Assembly: GCF_024166365.1 (NCBI RefSeq)
Contig: NC_064826.1
Coordinates: forward strand, 60,219,001 to 60,283,000
Origin: Elephas maximus indicus
Taxonomy: Eukaryota; Chordata; Mammalia; Proboscidea; Elephantidae
Direction: 5' to 3'
Length of the DNA stretch: 64,000 nucleotides
Both the position numbers and the translations under genes were made by a program. A model generated the notes under the pieces. It saw nothing but the letters and a program-made list of their open reading frames with translations, made no database searches and was not told the DNA's origin. Positions 1 to 10,179 of the stretch are shown in pieces; within the stretch, counting starts at the first letter, position 1; each line of letters opens with the position of its first letter.

Positions 1-935
1 TTTTTCTCTCGTGGATGCTTAAATTCCTTAAAACTAGTGAAAAGAGTCTCATTTATTAGGCTAACTTCTAATGGTAGCCAAAGCCACACCATTAAAAGAT
101 TCCGTTAAACCTTGCCATTAGAAATAGTGTGAATAAGGCTCGAACATGTTTGAGCAGTGTCACTCATTAACACGTATGAAATACATTGTATAACGAAGGG
201 GGAAGGGCCATATAGGTGACGCTTATTAGATCCTGATGTATTTTTACATGTTCACATTCTGATTTACAGGAGTTTTAACTCGGTTTATAATATAACTGAT
301 GTTGTTTTCTTTTTAGTTTGAAAAGGCCTTGATGATCATGGTTTATAGATTAAAAAGATTTTACAATTCTAATATATTGGGAGATGGCTACAGTGCCTAT
401 TCAGAAGAACTCAGGACTGGGATACAGGATACTTGGGTTGATCTGTGTGAGTCTATCCTCTCTATTCGTACTTAGATAACATATGTGATTAATGGTAGGT
501 AAGTTGGTCACTTCACCCTTAGTTTTTGAATGGGATGACCATTGATTTTGTGACTTATGGTTCTTTTAACTACTCCTGACTCCCAAGATAACCAAAGATG
601 TCTCCAGAGGGATGTTGACAGTTTTATCAAGCACTGCCCTGATGCCTCTGACTCCCAGCCTGGCCTGCAGGGTACATGGGAGCACTCTAAGGGAAATGTA
701 GATAATTACCACCCTTCTGTCTTGAAAGGTGTCTCGTGAAATTAAATGTATGTACTAGATTAAAAAATGGTGAGTTTTCTACTTTCCCAGAGTCTGACTT
801 AGACATTAAGATCACTAGGTAACTCTGAGGAGCAATGAAATGGCCAAAGAAGGAGGAATGGTTCTCTCGTATAAATACAACCATAACTCTTGCACCTCAT
901 CCACCATACCCAAAGAATATTCCTTTTCTTAAGTT

Positions 936-1143
936 TCTTATCTGTTGCCATTGAGTCCATCCCTACTCTTAGTGACCCTATAGGACAGAGCAGAACTGCC
1001 CCACAGGTTTTCCAAGGCTGTAAATCTTTACGGAAGCACACTGCCACATCATTCTCCCCTGGAATGTCTGGTGGGTTCGAACCACCAACCTTGAGGTTAG
1101 CAGCTGAACACTTAACCACTGTACTACCACAGCTCCCATTTAA
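936..1143 (-). repeat. AfroSINE, long class
   Basis: Read on the minus strand it has the order seen in the other copies: pol III A-box-like segment, B-box-like GGTTCGAA, internal segment, then the tail with the opposite-strand signature TTGCCATTGAGTCCAT. The internal segment near 1015-1055 is present, so it belongs to the longer, older class. It is clearly diverged from the cleaner copies. Confidence 0.85.
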
Positions 1144-1177
1144 GTTCCTTACATGCACCCAAATGATACGTGCCTTA

Positions 1178-1400
1178 GCTAGACTACCTAGGTTCTAGTC
1201 CTGGCTCCCTCATTACACTCTCTAAGACCTTGGGCAAGTAAATTGTCTTCTGCAACTCTCAGTTTCCACACCTGCAAAGTGAGGATGGCAACAGTAGCAC
1301 CTGTCTATAGGGTTGTTTTGGGGATTCAAGTGGTTAATAAATGTGAAGTACAGGGCAGAGCTAGATCATAGTATTTACTATGTAAGTATTAGCTATTATT
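1178..1400 (+). repeat. MIR SINE
   Basis: The order of blocks matches the mammalian-wide MIR consensus: a CTTGGGCAAGT block, a CAGTTTCC...CTGCAAAGTGAGGATGG block, GGGTTGTTTTGGGGATT, then the AATAAATG-like 3' part. It is ancient and diverged. It abuts the AfroSINE just upstream. Confidence 0.75.
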
Positions 1401-2125
1401 ACTATAACTAATTATGATTTTTCTAAAATAATCATCTTTCTAAAGATTATTATTATCTTTCTAAAGATTGATTTATGGATGTATTAGTGAGTCATTGAAT
1501 GTGACCTATTTCTTGGGTAGAAAGTCAAGTTTTCCTGGCTGCAGTAATTTCAAATTTCATTTGGTAAAAACTCCCAAAGTATATTTTTTGAGACATTCAA
1601 CCTGTGCCTGTAAAATTCATCAAATCTTCCGAAGCGATCCACATCTGCTATTAACATAAAAGAAATTGTGCAATGAGGATGGAATGGAAAAGTATTTTTC
1701 ATTTAGACCCAGCAGCCACACTGATTCATGGCAATCTGATTTGTGTTTTTGAGCAACTTACTACCTATTACAAAACTTTCATATGTTAGTCATTTAAATA
1801 ACTTGACAATTTTTTCCAGGAACAACTGCATCATATTCTATGTAGCTAATAAGTAAAAGGAGGAGAAAGAGATTTCATAAGTGTTGTGCAATTTAAGACC
1901 ATAAATACAGTATTAGTCCGCTTTTTGATGGAAAGCCATTTTTGTCAGTAAGTTATAGATCTAGGGTGAATGATAGAAGTGTATGGTATTTAATTAATCC
2001 TTTCGTATATTTTGATGCCCTATTTTTCTTAAAGTATTACTTAACTTTTTTAAGGGCCAGGAGTTTTTCATTAGCTGTTGTACCTTTCTCTCATAAATTG
2101 ACTCAACGTCACTAGCGACTGAGGT

Positions 2126-2162
2126 ATAAAACCCAAAAACCAAACCCAGTGCCGTCCGACTG
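2126..2162 (-). repeat. AfroSINE 3' tail fragment
   Basis: Only the tail is left: the antisense of the GGTTTGGTTTTTGG-type terminus followed by CCCAGTGCCGTCCGACTGAG. The rest is missing, consistent with strong 5' truncation. Confidence 0.55.
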
Positions 2163-2430
2163 AGGTATATAGGATAGTTTATCTCTACCCTCAAATTGAC
2201 ACTAGTCAGTTTTGGTTTAAACAGTTCTTTGCTTTTTGTAGTTTTTTGTCTCCTGTCATCGAGTGAGCTGTCTCATCAAATCAAGGTCCTTCTCTCTGCT
2301 AGAGCAACATTTCTGATTTGCTGCCTCGGATCTGCTGCGAAACTGGGTACTCATGCTTGTTAAAACTATGTTTTTAAAAAAAAAAGCTCTGGGTAAAAAC
2401 CTGAGTCTCTTTCCTTTTTTACTACTCAGA

Positions 2431-2935
2431 GAGGGATCCACAGACCAGTAGCACTGGTGTCACTAGGAGCTTATTAGAAATGCAGAATCTGGGCCTCACT
2501 CCAGACCTACTGATTCAGAATCTGCAGTTTTTATTTTAATTTCTTGACTTTTTTTTTAAATGATTACTTTCTATATATATAATTTATTTTTGTTGTTGAG
2601 AATATACACAGCAGAACACACACCAATTTCACAATTTCTACATGTACAATTCAGTGACACTGATTACATTCTCTAAGTTGTGCAATCACTCTCATCCTCC
2701 TTTTCCAAATTGTCCCTCCCATTAACACTCACTGCTACCTTAGTTTCCTATCTAATCTTTTGAGTTGTTGTTGTCAGTTTGATCCCCTATAAAGCACACT
2801 GCTCAAGGCAGACATTCTTTACTAGTTAAGCTAAACTATTGTTCGATTTTAAGAAGACTTCAGGGGGTATTTTTGGCTTCACAAGATTCCCAGGTGACCT
2901 ATGTGCACGTTAAAGTTTGCGAAGTCCTGCCGTAG
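2431..2935 (+). repeat. MER5-like hAT fragment, split by an L1 insertion
   Basis: The left part (about 2431-2540) and the right part (about 2877-2935) each match the short nonautonomous hAT-Charlie element MER5A: AGCTTATTAGAAATGCAGAATCTGGG-like on the left, and GATTCCCAGGTGAC followed by GCACGTTAAAGTTTG on the right. The pieces join into one element when the intervening 2541-2876 sequence is removed. The family name is from memory and not from a search. Confidence 0.6.
2541..2870 (-). repeat. L1 3'-end fragment nested in a MER5-like element
   Basis: It starts with a T-run (the poly(A) of an antisense insertion) and continues with the TGAGAATATACACAGCA ... ATGTACAATTCAGTGACA ... GTTGTGCAATCA signature of old L1 3' UTRs. 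It sits inside the MER5-like element and so is the younger of the two. Confidence 0.55.
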
Positions 2936-3122
2936 CACATCACCTTTGTGACAGTTGACTTTTCTATTTAGAGATCCTTTTTTAGCTTACAAATTATGTC
3001 TTTTTGTGTTCTAGCTTGACAAAATATTTTACCTATGAAAATGAGGAACAGTATTATAACGTCTGAAAGTTTTAATGTCTAGTAGTAAACAATTGATGAC
3101 CATTTTGTTTTCTTCTCCCTAG

Positions 3123-3155
3123 GACACTCCTGGTGATCTTGGAAGAGTCCTTGTC
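3123..3155 (+). other. STEAP2: STEAP2 5' UTR segment of first coding exon
   Basis: Thirty-three bases lie between the splice acceptor AG (3121-3122) and the start codon. The context before the ATG has G at -3 and G at +4, a strong Kozak match. Confidence 0.75.
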
Positions 3156-3647
3156 ATGGAATCCATCTCCATGATGGGAAGTCCTAAGAGCCTTAGTGAA
3201 ACTTTTCTGCCTAATGGCATAAATGGTATCAAAGATGCACGGAAGGTTACCGTCGGTGTAATTGGAAGCGGGGATTTTGCCAAATCCCTGACCATTCGAC
3301 TCATTAGATGTGGCTATCATGTCGTCATAGGAAGTAGAAATCCTAAGTTTGCTTCTGAATTTTTTCCTCATGTAGTAGATGTCACTCATCATGAAGATGC
3401 CCTAACAAAAACAAATATAATATTTGTTGCTATACACAGAGAACATTATACCTCCCTGTGGGACTTGAGACATCTGCTCGTGGGTAAAATCCTGATTGAT
3501 GTTAGCAATAACATGAGGGTAAATCAATATCCAGAATCCAATGCTGAATATTTGGCTTCATTGTTCCCGGATTCCTTGATTGTCAAAGGATTTAATGTCA
3601 TCTCAGCTTGGGCACTTCAGTTAGGACCTAAAGATGCCAGCCGGCAG
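3156..3647 (+). CDS. STEAP2: STEAP2 metalloreductase, coding exon 1 (residues 1-164)
   Basis: STEAP2 transfers electrons from NADPH through FAD and one heme to reduce Fe3+ and Cu2+ at endosomal, Golgi and plasma membranes. The four coding exons here join without phase change to 490 codons, the length I know for the human protein. This exon encodes the cytosolic F420H2:NADP+ oxidoreductase-like domain. The dinucleotide loop V-I-G-S-G-D-F-A-K lies at residues 35-43, with the glycines at 37 and 39, and S-R-N-P at 60-63 sits where the NADPH 2'-phosphate is bound. The start at 3156 follows a short spliced leader, has a strong Kozak context and matches the human N-terminus MESISMMGSPKS. The exon ends in phase 0 at CAG followed by GTATGT. 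The product is nearly identical to human, which supports a functional gene. Confidence 0.97.
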
Positions 3648-6006
3648 GTATGTATTTTTAAAATTTTAATCTGATATTTTGTAAATAGCTAAACAATGAT
3701 CAGACATTTAAAAACCAAATTCTGACACTCTCCAATGATTATCATTTTGCACACACAGTGTGCATTGAGTCTGTCCTTGCTTCCTCAAAAATAGAAACAG
3801 TAGCAAACAGGCCTTTTTCTTTACCTTCACCATTTCATCCATCCATCCCGTACTTTTCCTCCCTCGCTCCCTCTCTTCCTTTCTTCTTTCCTTCCTTGTA
3901 CTATTTCGTAACACAGTATTCCATCTCTGTATGAAACAGCATTTAATATCCTCAGTAAGAGTAAGAGTGCTTTAGAAGTGCCTTCTTATTTTACATAGAT
4001 TAAATATTCATAGAATTTTAAATAGTATAATTTTAAGTGTAGGTTTTCATCTGTGTGGGAAGGTAGATTTCTTAGGTTCTCTTTCAGCATGGGACTCTAT
4101 GGGTAGTGCTTTATTTAGTTCAACTGGAGAATAAAGCAGACGGGGAGCCTGTCGATGCCTTGGTAGACTGAGAGTCTTCATAAGTAAACATGTACAATAA
4201 ATACAGCATCTTAAAAATGTTTTAAAGACGTGGTTGTGCCTTTGTAATTAAGCGTGATGATAAAATTTATTATTTTTGTCAACAAAGCAGCTGATTAGAT
4301 GCCTTAGAATATAAATTTAGGCATTGTAACTCATCAGTGTAGCTGCATATCAGAGCCGTGATAATGATTCACTTTCAAGTCCTTTAAAGAATATATACTT
4401 TCTGCCTTCCTAGAGGGTTTTCTGAATCTTTTTCTTTTTTTTCCACATCTACCAAGTTTTGCAAATTAGAGCTGGTACTTGTGAAATGTACCTGATTTAA
4501 TCCTTTACTTATATTTGCAATAATTTTAACTTTTTAAACAGAAAAAGTGTTGTGAAACAGTGAGTAAATTTCACATGAGTTACAGAAATAGTTCCATTTG
4601 TGTTTTATAGTCTTTGTACCCTTAATTTGAATGGTTTATACTTTTAGATTTATTATAAAATTTTGTAATCTTCTAAAGTTTTTCTAAATAAGTAAAAAAA
4701 AATTATTCCCCCATTGTCACACTGTAATAAATTAGAGTGCTTTTTCTTGTTTCTTTAGTATAAAAGAAACTTCATTTGAAAAGCTCATGAACTTTTACAT
4801 AATAGCATAGGATTTGTCATTTATCTGGCTACTCTTAGCTAAAATTAACAATCTAAAGAGCTCCACACTGGCATCGCTAGGTAAATAAGTTCCGCACACA
4901 GATATTTTACTGTTCCCTATTTTAGAGCCCTTGTATAAACATCATTAAGAGTTTGTTTTCACCAAACATTACCTGGAGGCTTTATAGCAATATTTTTCTA
5001 GCCCTAAGTGAGATAACCTACCCATTAGTAACAGTGATTCACTCCATCAGTAAACTTGGAGCTCAAAAAATGTTTGTTGAAATCTCAACAACAATATTAC
5101 GTAGTTTTAAAAGCCCAGCCTCACCCCCATCCATCATGTCTTTAGAGTTCCAATGGAAGTAACATCTTAGTCTTAGAAAATGGTAATTACTAAGCCTTAT
5201 AATGCCATTTTTTTCCTTACCAGGTATGTTGTCATCATTTAGAAATGAAAGAATTATTATATACTGACCAATGTAATAATATACCAAGATTATCCATGTT
5301 TTTTCAGAGACATCTAGTGAATTGGTTTCTAAGTATAAAGAGAAATTATATAACTAGGACAGCATTATGATATAATTTAGGGGTTTTAACAGCAAATGCC
5401 ACCACTCAGAGTCAGTGCCTATCTTTCCTCTTCCTATATACGTCTGTAAAGGGCAGCACTTGCAGTCAGTCTGCTAGGCAGGATCACCAGTCCTAGAACC
5501 ACAGCCCAGAAACAAAGCTGGGGGAGCCAGCCCCATCCTTGACCTGTTTCCTGAGTGAGTCATTAGAGAGATGGGGGTAGGGAGTGGGGAGGAGTGACAA
5601 GCTGCTCAGGTTCCACCTGGACCTGGACCACTGGAGGGGAGACCTTGCCTTGTCACTGCCACCAAACCACATGGCCCAGGAAATCATACCGTTTTTTCCC
5701 TCTGCCTGCCTTCCTCTGAGGACTCCCCAACCCCAGGTTCTAGCTAGATTTCTGTACCTTTTATTTTCATGTCATCACATGTAGCAAAGATTTGGTTGTT
5801 TTTATGATACTATTTTAACCCGTTAATAAATAGGTTGATAATAATAGGTTAGTAAATTAATAAAGGCTTTAACTTCTTAACTTTAATAATTTACATCATT
5901 CAGATGTCATCACAAGTAATGCTCCCCAGATTAAAGTGGAGCATGCAGGCCTTGGCATGTTTGTAACAACAGTAGTAATGATGAGTTTTTCTCTTTTTTT
6001 CTGCAG
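3648..6006 (+). other. STEAP2: STEAP2 intron between coding exons 1 and 2
   Basis: It is bounded by GTATGT and TTTTTTTCTGCAG. Near 3825-3900 there is a pyrimidine-rich CCTT-type low-complexity stretch. A GC-richer block at about 5400-5780 stands out from AT-rich surroundings, but its short frames on both strands look random. I see no recognised gene or mobile element here. Confidence 0.8.
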
Positions 6007-6534
6007 GTTTATATATGTAGCAACAATATTCAAGCTCGACAACAGGTTATTGAACTTGCTCGTCAGTTGAATTTCGTTCCCATTGACTTGGGATCTTTGT
6101 CATCAGCCAGGGAGATTGAAAATTTACCCCTGCGACTATTTACTCTCTGGAGAGGGCCAGTGGTAGTAGCCATAAGCCTGGCCACATTTTTCTTCCTTTA
6201 TTCCTTTGTCAGAGATGTGATACATCCATATGCGAGAAACCAGCAGAGTGACTTTTACAAGATTCCTATTGAGATTGTGAATAAAACCTTGCCCATAGTT
6301 GCCATTACTTTGCTGTCCCTAGTATATCTAGCAGGTCTCTTGGCAGCTGCTTATCAGCTTTATTATGGCACCAAGTATAGGAGATTTCCACCTTGGTTGG
6401 AGACCTGGCTCCAGTGTAGAAAACAGCTTGGATTACTAAGTTTTTTCTTCGCTGCTGTCCATGTTGCCTACAGCCTCTGCTTACCAATGAGAAGGTCAGA
6501 GAGGTACCTGTTTCTCAACATGGCTTATCAGCAG
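6007..6534 (+). CDS. STEAP2: STEAP2 coding exon 2 (residues 165-340)
   Basis: It encodes the end of the oxidoreductase domain, the linker, and the first transmembrane helices of the ferric-reductase-like domain. Hydrophobic helices are visible at about residues 212-233 (PVVVAISLATFFFLYSFV), 258-281 and 304-322. His316 in the A-V-H-V-A-Y-S context is one of the two axial heme ligands known in STEAP proteins. The exon is 176 codons in phase 0, with acceptor CTGCAG and donor CAG followed by GTATGG. Compared with the human protein as I remember it, residue 314 just before the ligand is Ala instead of Met. Confidence 0.97.
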
Positions 6535-6954
6535 GTATGGAATGTGCTTGTTATTTAAACATAATTAGTATAATTGCTAAACCATAAGATTTAAAATAGT
6601 ATAAAATTTACATATCTTGTGATAAGAAATTTCTTTTGGTGTTGTGAAGGAGGGGAAGGAATTGTTCTTAAACAATGTTTCTGCATAGGAATTAAGTGGC
6701 TAACTTAAAATCATTAAGGGTGAAAGCTGCTAACCTCCACCCTCTTTGCAAAAAAGGCAAAGAATTACAAAGAAGGGGTTTTCTTTTCTTTTTTTTTAAA
6801 TTTTGGGATTGCAATGATTTCAGCATTAAACCATTAAGTATTTTAAGTTTTTATAATTGGATATGTTTCACAAAGCAATAACGTAACTCTCAGTGAACAT
6901 ATAAATAAAATTAGAACCAGTGAAATATAAAGAAAATGGGAAGATAAGATTAAA

Positions 6955-7000
6955 AACAAAAAACCCAGTGCCATCGAGTCGATTCCAACTCATAGTTAGC
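6955..7000 (-). repeat. AfroSINE 3' tail fragment
   Basis: The antisense tail AAACCCAGTGCCATCGAGTCGATTCC is present and then breaks off at about 7000 into unrelated sequence. This is a strongly 5'-truncated copy. Confidence 0.7.
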
Positions 7001-7442
7001 TCGCTAGCTGTGTCTGCACAGTTCTGTTTTGGCTTTGAGATTTCTGATAATAGGAAAAAGGAGGCACTGTTACAAGGTTCTTATTGTCAAGAAGGAGAAA
7101 AGATACTAGTCCCTGAGGTGTAGGAAAGCTTCCTTAGCACTTACTCTCCAGGAAAATCTTGTAGAGCTTCATGGAAGATTATTAAATGATGTAGTACACT
7201 ACATAATTCCCGTTTTGCAAAGTAATATAAGAGACTTCACCAAGCCATTTCTTATAACAGTCCTTAAAGAAAGCTAAAGGCATTACACCAAAACAATTGT
7301 GTAAAAGTATTTACATTTTACCAGGAGCCAAGGTATGACGGTCAAAGTATGTGGCATCTAGTAGATAAGCTTGTTTGAATAATAAAGCCTAAATGCTTTG
7401 AAAGAAATAAATAAATTGGTGTCACTTAAAGCATTTTCTGGC

Positions 7443-7600
7443 TGGAAACCCTGGTGCCTTAGTGGTTAAGAGCTACGGCTGCTAACCAAAGGGTCAGCAG
7501 TTCAAATCCACCACGCACTCCTTGGAAACTCTGTGGGGCAGTTCTCCCCTGTCCTATAGGGTCACTATGAGTTGGAATCGACTTGATGGCAACAGGGGTA
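7443..7600 (+). repeat. AfroSINE, short class
   Basis: It begins GGAAACCCTGGTGCC, has a TAGTGGTTAAG A-box-like block and a GTTCAAATCC B-box-like block, then the tail AGTTGGAATCGACTTGATGG. The internal segment of about 40 bases seen in the long class is absent. It lies in an intron of STEAP2 in the sense direction. Confidence 0.92.
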
Positions 7601-7802
7601 AAGCATTCTCTCTCTAAAAATGCCACTTCTTTATCTGCTTGACAAACACCCTTATCTCCTTCAAGTTGTTAGGCTCCCACATCACCTTAGTGAGGCCTTC
7701 ACTGGACTCCATTTTAAATTCCGCTACCTACTTCCAACTGGTAATCCCAGTCCCTTTTGCCCTGCTCCGCTTTTTCTTTTTTTCAAAAGCATCTACTACC
7801 TC

Positions 7803-7849
7803 CTGTGAGTTGGAATCAACTCGAAGGCAACAGGTTAGGTTTGGTTTTT
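7803..7849 (+). repeat. AfroSINE 3' tail fragment
   Basis: GAGTTGGAATCAACTCGAAGG followed by GGTTTGGTTTTTTG is the SINE terminus only. Confidence 0.7.
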
Positions 7850-7884
7850 TGTAAAACAGTTTCTATTTTTCTTCATTATATGTA

Positions 7885-8212
7885 TTATTTGTTGTCTGCC
7901 CTCTCCCGTCAGAATGTAAGCTCCATGAGCCTCTAGAGAGGTGTTGGTCTGTTTTGTTCACTGACATATGCCCAATGCTTAGAACAGCAGTGCCCAGCAC
8001 ACAGTAACCCAGTGCCGTCGAGTCGATTCCGACTCATAGCGACCCTGTAGGACAGAGTAGAACTGCCCCATAGAGTTTCCAAGGAGCGCCTGGTGGATTC
8101 AAACTGCCGACCCTTTGGTCATCAGCCATAGCACTTAACCACTGCGCTGCCATGGTTTCCCCAGCACATAGTAGACACTCAAAAAAGTATTTGTTGAGTG
8201 AATGAATGAACT
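7885..8212 (+). repeat. L2 LINE 3' end, split by an AfroSINE
   Basis: The left part has GAATGTAAGCTCCATGAG and the right part has CACATAGTAGACACTC...TATTTGTTGAGTGAATGAATGAA, the typical L2 3' end. The AfroSINE at about 8005-8157 separates them. The repeated CCCAGCACA on both sides is consistent with its target-site duplication. Confidence 0.75.
8005..8157 (-). repeat. AfroSINE, short class, nested in L2
   Basis: The antisense copy begins with CCCAGTGCCGTCGAGTCGATTCC and ends with the antisense of the 5' block, CCACTGCGCTGCCATGGTTTCC. It lacks the internal segment. CCCAGCACA occurs immediately before it and again just after it. Confidence 0.9.
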
Positions 8213-9285
8213 GAGAGGGCAGGTAGCTCCAGGTTGTAGTCTCTGGGTATGCCAAGGGAAGCTATTGATTGTATAGAAATCAAACAAGAAGATGGGATGA
8301 TCCTTTTTCCACAGAGAGCAATGCTGGTATAGTTGCTTCAGAGAAATAATGGTGAAGAAGTAGCCTTTTTTTTTAAAACTTTTAGGTAAGTTTGGTTAAC
8401 TGGAAATGGACAAAGTTAAGCTGGTATTAAGTTAGAGGATCTTTCTTCCCATGAATACTCACTTAATTCAAAGCTTTAGCCCAAAGAGTTCCATCCTTGA
8501 TGTATATACTCTGATTATATTGTTCCTATGTAAATTCACAGTTCTAAAAGTAGTCCCTATGCAGAATGCCACAAATTCAGAGTAAATCAAGTCTAACTTA
8601 TTATATATATGCATTGTCAGTATAAGGAAAGACATTTGGAAAAGTACTGTATACAAATGAGGCAACTGGACCTTTGGAAAAGTATCTTAATGAGGCAATT
8701 CAAGTGGATAAATATTTGCGCTCCATAAGGCTTGGTCCTCCGGGCACTCTCAGCTTCCTGGGGGAAAAGAGGGTAAGAAAAAAGAGATAAACACAAGTAC
8801 TCTGCATGTGAGGGCGGAAGATACACTAGTATACTAAGTTGAACTAAGGTCAAAATGTACCCAAATTAGTCAAAAAAATTTAAACCTACTTCTAAACCTC
8901 ACTCAAAACTGAGCCAAAATTTCTATACTTCTATGTCATCCTGGAGCCCACCTTTCTGCATTTCATGGTCTTGGGACTCCAGAGTCTGTGTAACACATGA
9001 TGTTTTTCAAACAAGATGACATGTTTACACCTTTCTTCTCACATGTACTCACAGAAGGAGAGAGTCTTAGTCATCTTTTTGTTTAACTCTCCCTCCCTTT
9101 TCCTTACACCTAAAAAAAACAATATCATCCAATAATAGGATCTCTGTAACAGTTTGTTGAATTGAATTAACACAACTTAGATATGTCCATATATGACTTG
9201 GTTCTTTGTATGCCAAGAGTGAACTCTGTACTGAATCAGTTAACATCCTACAAATAAAGGAAATTTACACTTCCTTTCTTGTCAG

Positions 9286-9450
9286 GTTCATGCAAATATT
9301 GAGAACTCTTGGAATGAGGAAGAAGTTTGGAGAATTGAAATGTATATCTCCTTTGGAATAATGAGCCTTGGCTTACTTTCCCTGCTGGCAGTCACCTCTA
9401 TCCCTTCAGTGAGCAATGCTTTAAACTGGAGGGAATTCAGTTTTATTCAG
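9286..9450 (+). CDS. STEAP2: STEAP2 coding exon 3 (residues 341-395)
   Basis: This 55-codon exon encodes the loop with [13 protein letters not shown] and the next membrane helix ([16 protein letters not shown]). The acceptor is CTTGTCAG and the donor is CAG followed by GTAGGT. It is phase 0 at both ends, like the other STEAP2 coding exons here, so skipping it would leave the frame open but remove a helix. Confidence 0.97.
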
Positions 9451-9561
9451 GTAGGTGGGATTTTGTTTGTTTGGTGAGGAATTGGGTGGCATAGAACTTG
9501 TCAAGTACAGTTAAATTCTAAATATGCTCCCAAATAAATGACCCTCCTTATTAAAAGGGGA

Positions 9562-9778
9562 AAGCTAAGGTCCCTGGGTAGAGCAAGCAGTTTTTTCTCA
9601 GCTATTAACTGAAAGGTTGGCTGTTCAAATCCACTCAGTGGCACCAAGGAAGAAAGGCCTGGCAGTCTGCTTCTGTAAGATTAAAGCCATTGAACACCCT
9701 ACAGAGTGCAGTTCTACCGTGAAAGCCCTAAGGTCACCATGAGTCAGAATTGACTCAACAGCAAAGGGTTTATGTTTA
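9562..9778 (+). repeat. AfroSINE, long class
   Basis: It is a diverged full-length copy with the internal block GGCAGTCTGCTTCTGTAAGA and the tail GAGTCAGAATTGACTCAACAGC. The 5' block is strongly altered, which suggests an old insertion. Confidence 0.8.
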
Positions 9779-9896
9779 TGCAGCTAGCTTGGGAAACATC
9801 TATTACTAGAGGCTGGCTTAGGGCTACTCTGGTTCAATAAGTGAAAGACCAGGACAAGAATACTGGAGGACTCTGATAGCACTGCCTACTAAGGTA

Positions 9897-9952
9897 CAAA
9901 AAAACCAAAAACCAAACCTATTGCTGCTGAGTCAATTCCAACTCATAGCGAC
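9897..9952 (-). repeat. 5'-truncated AfroSINE with target-site duplication
   Basis: Only the last 56 or so bases of the SINE are present, antisense. The 12-base direct repeat CCTACTAAGGTA flanks it at 9885-9896 and 9953-9964, so this is a complete but severely 5'-truncated insertion and not a decay remnant. Confidence 0.85.
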
Positions 9953-9971
9953 CCTACTAAGGTAAGGAAAA

Positions 9972-10140
9972 CCCAAAACCAAAAAAAACCAAGCCCATTG
10001 CCATCGAGTCGATTCCAACTCATAGTGACCCTATAGGATAGAGTCGAACTGCTCTCTAGGGTTTCCAAGGAGCAGCTGGTGGATTCAAACTGCTGACCTT
10101 TTGGTTAGCAGCAAAACTCTTAACCACTACATCACCAGGG
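9972..10140 (-). repeat. AfroSINE, short class
   Basis: It runs antisense from an A-rich AACCAAAAAAAACC terminus through CATTGCCATCGAGTCGATTCC to CTTAACCACTACATCACCAGGGAGG. The internal segment is absent. It lies directly beside the truncated copy at 9897-9952. Confidence 0.9.
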
Positions 10141-10158
10141 AGGTTATTTAGAAAAAAA

Positions 10159-10179
10159 GGGGGGGGGGGAGGGGAGGGG
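10159..10179 (+). repeat. G-rich tract with quadruplex potential
   Basis: A run of 11 G is followed by two G4 runs, each separated by a single A. The sequence pattern is that of a strong G-quadruplex candidate in the sense strand of a STEAP2 intron, next to an AfroSINE. Folding is inferred only. Confidence 0.6.

Larger units (their letters stand above)
1..3122 (+). other. STEAP2: STEAP2 intron upstream of the first coding exon
   Basis: This stretch contains no open frame that resembles a known protein. It ends at a good 3' splice site (pyrimidine-rich tract, then AG at 3121-3122) directly before the exon carrying the STEAP2 start codon. It should therefore be the 3' part of an intron whose upstream 5' UTR exon lies outside the window or is not recognisable here. 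Inside it are an AfroSINE, a MIR and a MER5-like DNA transposon split by an L1 3' end; each is listed separately. The short frames around 557-1158 are random or lie in the SINE. Confidence 0.6.
6535..9285 (+). other. STEAP2: STEAP2 intron between coding exons 2 and 3
   Basis: It holds one complete AfroSINE, an L2 3' end broken by a second AfroSINE, and two AfroSINE tail fragments, listed separately. The remainder, including 8216-9285, is AT-rich with no supported gene. The ends are GTATGG and CTTTCTTGTCAG. Confidence 0.8.

Noticed and set aside
890-1198. 102-codon plus-strand frame
   Set aside because: It runs through an antisense AfroSINE and the start of a MIR.
7443-7600. tRNA gene calls from A- and B-box-like sequences in the AfroSINEs
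   Set aside because: They are SINE heads with pol III boxes; no full cloverleaf is seen, and many dispersed copies exist.
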